Assembly: GCA_023459355.1 (NCBI GenBank)
Contig: JAEWUM010000038.1
Span: 1-9,860, forward strand
Reading direction: 5' to 3'
Length of the DNA: 9,860 nt
Source: Bacteroidota bacterium
GTDB lineage: Bacteria > Bacteroidota > Bacteroidia > Bacteroidales > Paludibacteraceae
The notes beneath the pieces were generated by a model, which was not told where the DNA came from, ran no database searches, and was given only the letters and a program-made list of their open reading frames with translations. Positions within the stretch are counted from its first letter, which is position 1; every line of letters begins with the position of its first letter. Below, piece by piece: positions 5,455 through 9,860 of the stretch. A program made the translations under genes and the position numbers.

Positions 5455-6773
5455 TGAAGCACAATAATAACTTTATGAGACAAATCGACACTCAAATAAT
5501 GCATCCCTCCGAGCAGATCAATGTCACTATCGGACTAATTTACCGGAGTGGCATGACTACCACATCCGGAGGTAATATTTCTATCAGAGATGCAAACGGA
5601 GATATTTGGATAACTCCTTCAGGGGTGGATAAGGGCTCTTTAACAACCAAGGATATAGTCCTGATAAAGCAAGATGGCTCAATTGTTGGTCCGCATAAAC
5701 CTTCTTCGGAATATCCTTTTCACAAGGCTATTTACAAAGCCAGACCGGAACTGACAGCCATCATTCATGCACATCCGCCGGGATTAGTGGCTTTCAGCAT
5801 TGCACGCAAAGTGCCGGATACGAATATCGTTCCGCAGGCGAGGGATATCTGTGGCGAAATAGGTTTTGCTCCTTATGGCTGTCCGGGGAGTGAAGACCTG
5901 GGTGAAAAAATTGCGACGGAATTTAAAAATAAGCGTTATAAGGCTGTTATCATGGAAAACCACGGAGTGGTATTGGGTGGCACAAATATGATGGATGTTT
6001 ATCAACGTTTCGAGACACTTGAGTTCTGTTGCCGCACCATTGTGAATGCAGGTAGGATTGGGAACGTCAATGTGTTGACCGATGAGCAAATAGCACAATA
6101 TATTCATCACTTTCCGAAAAATATTGCTCATTATATGGATGTTGAGTATCCTTCGGATGAAAGGGCTTTGCGTTCGGATATGGTCAAGATAATCCGTCGT
6201 GCCTGCGATCAGGGATTGATGATTTCAACCTATGGAACCGTTTCGGTACGGTGGCATTACAACGATTTTTTGATTACACCACGGGATGTTGCCCGTTGGG
6301 ACATTCAGCCGAATGATATCGTGCAGATTAAAAATGGCATGGCCGAAGCAGGAAAGGTGCCGAGTCGTTCAGTTGCTTTGCATCACCGTATTTATCAACT
6401 TAATCCGCATATCAATTCAATCATAACCACGCAACCTGTTAACCTGATGGCGCATGCAGTGAGCCGGAAGGCATTCGATGTGCGAACCATTCCTGAAAGC
6501 TGGATTTTCCTGCAGGATGTTCCATCTGTTCCATTCGGATTGATTTATAATGAGATAGATAAGATAGCAACCATGTTCAATCATCATCGTGCAATCCTTA
6601 TTGAGAACGATTGTGTATTTGTAACAGGCGATAAATTATTAAATACATTTGATTACCTTGAAGTGGCCGAATTCAGTGCCAATTCATTAGTCATGGCTTC
6701 TTCCATCGGGCCACTTCAGCCCATGGGTGATAAAGAGATTGATGAGTTGCGCATAGCCTTTAACGTGAAATAA
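5454..6773 (+). CDS. Tandem-domain class II aldolase, probable L-rhamnulose-1-phosphate aldolase
   Basis: Zinc-dependent class II aldolase/adducin family protein, expected to cleave L-rhamnulose-1-phosphate to dihydroxyacetone phosphate and L-lactaldehyde. The 439 residues hold two copies of the fold. Domain 1 (about 20-205) is catalytically complete: SGGNIS (38-43) and TPSG (54-57) for phosphate binding, catalytic E86 in PSSEYPFH, zinc ligands H105 and H107 in HAHPPG and H170 in MENHGV. Domain 2 (about 238-420) keeps the fold pattern (ISTYGTVSVRW, FLITPRD, PSRSVALH) but has S306 for the glutamate, T325 and Q327 for the first histidine pair, and D386 for the third, so it should not bind zinc or catalyse. 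Classical RhaD and FucA are single-domain (about 215-275 residues). Assignment to rhamnulose-1-phosphate rather than fuculose-1-phosphate rests on the 1-nt overlap with rhaB. A later start at M8 is possible. Confidence 0.9.
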   Translation: MKHNNNFMRQIDTQIMHPSEQINVTIGLIYRSGMTTTSGGNISIRDANGDIWITPSGVDKGSLTTKDIVLIKQDGSIVGPHKPSSEYPFHKAIYKARPELTAIIHAHPPGLVAFSIARKVPDTNIVPQARDICGEIGFAPYGCPGSEDLGEKIATEFKNKRYKAVIMENHGVVLGGTNMMDVYQRFETLEFCCRTIVNAGRIGNVNVLTDEQIAQYIHHFPKNIAHYMDVEYPSDERALRSDMVKIIRRACDQGLMISTYGTVSVRWHYNDFLITPRDVARWDIQPNDIVQIKNGMAEAGKVPSRSVALHHRIYQLNPHINSIITTQPVNLMAHAVSRKAFDVRTIPESWIFLQDVPSVPFGLIYNEIDKIATMFNHHRAILIENDCVFVTGDKLLNTFDYLEVAEFSANSLVMASSIGPLQPMGDKEIDELRIAFNVK

Positions 6774-6784
6774 AAAAGATTTTC

Positions 6785-6825
6785 TATCTTTGTCGAACTT
6801 AACCGTGTTTAAGTTGTTACATTTG
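6785..6825 (+). promoter_or_regulatory. Candidate promoter region of the rhamnosidase gene
   Basis: Two boxes fit TAnnTTTG: TATCTTTG (6785-6792) and TACATTTG (6818-6825). The second ends 16 nt before the ATG at 6842 and is closer to the spacing at the other genes. Between them is a perfect inverted repeat, AACTTAA (6796-6802) and TTAAGTT (6809-6815), with a 6-nt spacer. A weak partial likeness to the rhaA/rhaB block ends in TGTCG at 6795 (about 11 of 23 matches), too poor to call. Read-through from the aldolase is also possible. Confidence 0.45.
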
Positions 6826-6841
6826 AATAGTTTATCTTTAT

Positions 6842-9604
6842 ATGGCTGATATTCCTGAGAAATACAATCAAACAAAAAAACTGAAACAGATTTTTCTGTT
6901 ACTTTTTTTTGCAGGTTTATCCATTTTTCCTGTTTTGAAAGCTCAGGATGTTAACCTCAATAATCAAAACAAAGGATTTCCGGCTGATGAGACACCTGAC
7001 AGAAATTTGTTTTCTGTTATTAAAAGTAAAAAGCTGAATGTTGGAATAACTACATGGAATGCTAATTGGATTTGGCAGGAAGCAGATGGACCGGCAAATA
7101 CATGGGCTTGTTTCAGAAAAACTTTTTTGCTTGATGAAATTCCTGTAACAGCAAAAGCAAAAATAGCGGTTGATTCCAAATACTGGTTATGGATCAATGG
7201 ACAGGAGGTTATTCTTGAAGGTGGTTTGAAACGCGGTCCAACCCCCGATGACACTTATTATGAACTGGTTGATATAAAAAAGTTCCTGCGAACCGGAAAA
7301 AATGTGATTGCTGTACAGGTATGGTATTTCGGTAAAGACGGGTTCTCGCATCATGACAGTAGTAAAGGCGGATTTTTATTTGAATGTAATTTGGGAAATG
7401 TTATCATTAAAAGTGATGCTACCTGGAAAATGATCATTCATCCATCTTATGAAAGGTCGACAGTAAACAGCCAGCCTAACGTCAGACTTTCAGAATCGTT
7501 GATCAGGTATAATGCAGTTAATGATACAATTGGTGACTGGAAAGAGCCTGAATATGATGATTCGTTTTGGCCGGTAGCGGTTGAAAAAGGCATTCCTCCT
7601 GTTGCTCCCTGGAATTCGTTGTGGCTGAGACCTATACCGCAATGGAAGAATTCTGAATTACGTGATTATGAAAGTATTTTTGTTGAAGGGCAACAGATTA
7701 CCCTGCCATATAGAACAACGAAGCGAGTTCTTATTGTCGCGGATTTACCTTATAACGCGCAGATAACTCCTTACCTTGAAATTGAAACAACGGAAAGTAA
7801 AGAAATTTTTATTTATGGCGATAGTTATCATAACTGGCGCGATAAAGGGGTTATGGCCGAATATCTTGCTGCTCCAGGAATCTCGCGATATGAATCATTA
7901 GGATGGATGAACGGACATAAGCTTATTTATTCTATTCCGGTTGGTGTGACGGTTAAGTCGCTTAAATACAGAGAGTCGGGCTATGATGCTGAAATGGCAG
8001 GTTCGTTTCTGTCCGATGATGTTTTTTATAATAAATTATGGCAAAAAGCGCAACGAACGCTTTATCTGGCCATGCGTGATAATTATATGGATTGTCCCGA
8101 CAGGGAAAGGGCGTTGTGGTGGGGAGATGCTGTAATCCATATCGGGAAATCATTTTATGCGCTTGATAGAAAATCTGACCTGTTATCCAGAAAATCAATC
8201 AGTAACTTAATCAGATGGCAACGCGCAGATAAATCTTTTTATGCTCCGGTGCCTTCCGGAAACTGGAATGAAGAATTACCGGCACAGATGTTGACCAGCG
8301 TGGGAGAATACGGTTTCTGGAACTATTTCATGTATACCGGTGATAGTACCATGATTGCAGAAGTATATCCGCAAGTGAAAGCTTATCTCGATTTGTGGAT
8401 GTTTAAATCGAATGGCTTGTTAATTTACAGGTCCGGAGGTTGGGACTGGACGGATTGGGGTGACGACATTGATGCCGAAATTATTCAAAATGCATGGTAC
8501 TATTTAGCACTCAAAGCTGCAAAAAAAATGGCGGTTTTATCCGGGAATTCAGCAGATACTTTGTTGTATAGAAACCGAATGCAGAATATGCAAAACAGTT
8601 TTAATGATGTTTTCTGGAATGGTCAGGCCTACAGATCTCCATCTTATTCCGGAATGACCGATGACAGGGCCAACGCTATGGCTGTGTTAGCCGGCTTCGC
8701 GGATAAAACAAAATGGAGTAAAATCCGGAGTTTACTTTTGACAAGGCGGGGTGCAAGTCCTTATATGGAAAAATATGTACTTGAGGCTTTATTTGTTATG
8801 GGTTATGAACGGGATGCCATGGCCCGCATGAAGCATCCTGACCGTTATTTGAATATGGTTGAAAGTGAGGCGACAACGTTGACTGAATACTTTGGTAACG
8901 GTGGATCGAATAATCATGCCTGGTCAGGCGGACCGTTGATATTGTTGTCCCGGTACGGCGCTGGCGTTGCCCCTCTGGCACCGGGTTTTGATACTTACCG
9001 GGTTTTCCCTCAGGAAGGAAATCTCAATTATGTTAAGTCAGTAACACCATCAGTAAAAGGGAATATTGAAGTGGAAATTAACAAAGATTCCCTGCATTAT
9101 CAGTTGAAGCTCATTTCGCCTGAGAAAACAAAAGCCATAGTGGGGATACCCCTTTTTCCGTATCCCGATAAGAAAGTAAAATCAATCAGTCTGCATGATG
9201 TAATCTATTGGTCAGAAAATCATTTTACAGGACAGGATACGGTGGTTCGTTTTATGGGAATTGAAGGGAAATATATGACTTTTGAGTTGGCTCCCGGAAC
9301 GTATGAGTTCAAAGCAGAACTTGAAAATGTTTTTTATTCCGGAATCATTTCGGAAGGTTATAAAGATTTTCAGTGCAGAGTCAGTCCTAATCCGGTTGTT
9401 GATAACCTCCATATACAATTTGATCAAATCAACACAAATCTTACTGAAATTAATATATTTAACATCCGGGGAAAACTGATTAAGTCGCACAAAACCTATA
9501 ACCATGAGGTAACGCTAAAAGCCAATGACCTGATCCCGAGAATGTATTTAATAAGGGTTAATAACGGACAAAATACGCAGGTTACTTATTTTGTGAAACA
9601 ATAG
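6842..9604 (+). CDS. Secreted GH78 alpha-L-rhamnosidase with T9SS sorting domain
   Basis: Glycoside hydrolase expected to remove terminal alpha-L-rhamnose by inversion outside the cell. The 920 residues read in order: signal peptide (basic KKLKQ, hydrophobic core about 16-32, probable cut after LKA at 34); N-terminal beta-sandwich of the rhamnosidase type (about 72-185, with NWIWQ and KYWLWINGQEV); further beta domains (about 190-385); the (alpha/alpha)6 catalytic barrel (about 388-710); a C-terminal beta domain (about 712-828); and a type A T9SS sorting domain (845-920) with SPNPVVDNLHI, YLIRV and a final YFVKQ. Active-site residues match the Bacillus GH78 pattern with identical spacing: D417, E422 (probable general acid) and D429 in MDCPDRERALWWGD, plus E682 in TLTEYF (probable base) and H692 in SNNHAWSGG. 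The sorting domain means export across the outer membrane and probable surface attachment. It supplies rhamnose to the genes upstream. Substrate (pectin side chains, glycoside, or bacterial polysaccharide) cannot be told. Confidence 0.93.
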   Translation: MADIPEKYNQTKKLKQIFLLLFFAGLSIFPVLKAQDVNLNNQNKGFPADETPDRNLFSVIKSKKLNVGITTWNANWIWQEADGPANTWACFRKTFLLDEIPVTAKAKIAVDSKYWLWINGQEVILEGGLKRGPTPDDTYYELVDIKKFLRTGKNVIAVQVWYFGKDGFSHHDSSKGGFLFECNLGNVIIKSDATWKMIIHPSYERSTVNSQPNVRLSESLIRYNAVNDTIGDWKEPEYDDSFWPVAVEKGIPPVAPWNSLWLRPIPQWKNSELRDYESIFVEGQQITLPYRTTKRVLIVADLPYNAQITPYLEIETTESKEIFIYGDSYHNWRDKGVMAEYLAAPGISRYESLGWMNGHKLIYSIPVGVTVKSLKYRESGYDAEMAGSFLSDDVFYNKLWQKAQRTLYLAMRDNYMDCPDRERALWWGDAVIHIGKSFYALDRKSDLLSRKSISNLIRWQRADKSFYAPVPSGNWNEELPAQMLTSVGEYGFWNYFMYTGDSTMIAEVYPQVKAYLDLWMFKSNGLLIYRSGGWDWTDWGDDIDAEIIQNAWYYLALKAAKKMAVLSGNSADTLLYRNRMQNMQNSFNDVFWNGQAYRSPSYSGMTDDRANAMAVLAGFADKTKWSKIRSLLLTRRGASPYMEKYVLEALFVMGYERDAMARMKHPDRYLNMVESEATTLTEYFGNGGSNNHAWSGGPLILLSRYGAGVAPLAPGFDTYRVFPQEGNLNYVKSVTPSVKGNIEVEINKDSLHYQLKLISPEKTKAIVGIPLFPYPDKKVKSISLHDVIYWSENHFTGQDTVVRFMGIEGKYMTFELAPGTYEFKAELENVFYSGIISEGYKDFQCRVSPNPVVDNLHIQFDQINTNLTEINIFNIRGKLIKSHKTYNHEVTLKANDLIPRMYLIRVNNGQNTQVTYFVKQ

Positions 9605-9636
9605 AAGTTGTTATTTCTACTGCTGATTTAAATTAA

Positions 9637-9860
9637 CGTGAGTTCGATATAAAATTAAAATAAAACGAGTTGATTTTGATCAACAAATTCAACCTTAATT
9701 GATGGTTTCTTAGGCATAAAACTGTAAGCGAGCAGTGCAGCCACAAGATTTGAAATGAAATTGGTAAAAGACCGATGCCTTGTATGTTCTATCTGGCAAA
9801 TGTTTTTGAGTTCATCATTGACTGTTTCAATAATGGCTCTTTTACGCAGATAAATTCTGT
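9637..9860 (-). mobile_element. IS982-family insertion sequence, 3' end only (continues right of window)
   Basis: The right edge contains the C-terminal part of an IS982-type transposase and about 20 nt beyond its stop. The element tip must lie between the rhamnosidase stop (9604) and 9654; the short distance from transposase stop to tip usual in this family suggests the tract ACGTGAGTTCG beginning near 9636, but the matching inverted repeat is outside the window, so the boundary is a guess. The 32 nt between rhamnosidase and this tip hold no strong terminator, only a weak 5-bp stem (TAGAA 9602-9606 with TTCTA 9615-9619). Confidence 0.6.
9655..9860 (-). CDS. IS982-family transposase, C-terminal 67 residues (partial)
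   Basis: Translated from 9858 down to the TAA at 9657-9655, the frame reads RIYLRKRAIIETVNDELKNI, then CQIEHTRHRSFTNFISNL, VAALLAYSFMPKKPSIKV and a short end EFVDQNQLVLF. The KRxxIETVNDELKNI...IEHTRHRS...F pattern is the C-terminal signature of IS982-family DDE transposases, and the glutamate in IETVND is probably the last member of the catalytic triad. The rest of the gene lies to the right, so intactness cannot be judged. It converges on the rhamnosidase gene. Confidence 0.85.
   Translation of the reverse strand, partial: RIYLRKRAIIETVNDELKNICQIEHTRHRSFTNFISNLVAALLAYSFMPKKPSIKVEFVDQNQLVLF

Noticed and set aside
9212..9505. Minus- and plus-strand frames inside the end of the rhamnosidase gene
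   Set aside because: They are shadows of the T9SS sorting-domain coding sequence in other frames.
1460..9604. Defence, toxin-antitoxin or other wholly new system
   Set aside because: All substantial genes belong to known rhamnose-use, regulator, receptor or transposase families; no unexplained coding space remains.

Overview
The window is Bacteroidota DNA. Five promoters carry the Bacteroidota -7 box TAnnTTTG, starts lack Shine-Dalgarno sequences, the Lrp-type regulator and beta-barrel outer membrane protein are of Bacteroidota type, and the rhamnosidase ends in a type IX secretion (T9SS) sorting domain. T9SS points to a T9SS-bearing lineage (for example Paludibacter-, Prolixibacter- or Marinilabilia-like) rather than Bacteroides proper, but species cannot be assigned from this window.

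Layout. Positions 1-148 are the 5' end of an IS1595-family insertion sequence whose transposase starts at 68 and reads leftwards out of the window. It abuts 149-717, the C-terminal remnant of an outer membrane beta-barrel (TonB-dependent receptor-like) protein that has lost its 5' part. Convergent to it, 3 bp away, is an Lrp/AsnC-family regulator (721-1224, minus). Next is an L-rhamnose catabolic cluster, all on the plus strand: L-rhamnose isomerase rhaA (1460-2722), an AraC-family regulator (2987-3895), L-rhamnulokinase rhaB (3979-5454), a tandem-domain class II aldolase (5454-6773, overlapping rhaB by 1 nt) and a secreted GH78 alpha-L-rhamnosidase (6842-9604). The right edge (about 9637-9860, minus) is the 3' end of an IS982-family element.

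How it works together (inference from families and context). The rhamnosidase is exported by Sec and T9SS and releases L-rhamnose from polysaccharides or glycosides. RhaA converts it to L-rhamnulose, RhaB phosphorylates this to L-rhamnulose-1-phosphate, and the aldolase splits that to dihydroxyacetone phosphate and L-lactaldehyde. The AraC-type protein is the likely rhamnose-responsive activator. No rhamnose permease, mutarotase, lactaldehyde reductase or SusC/D pair lies in the window.

The most interesting non-coding signal is an ungapped similarity between the rhaA and rhaB promoters: an 18/23 matching block ending in TGTCA sits exactly 31 nt upstream of the TAnnTTTG box in both, and is a good candidate operator for the AraC regulator. 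Other points are a 23-bp tandem repeat with perfect 10-bp palindromes between rhaA and araC, an aldolase whose second domain has lost every catalytic residue, and a 9-bp-arm dyad over the lrp promoter. I see no wholly new system; this is a known pathway with an unusual local arrangement and regulation.
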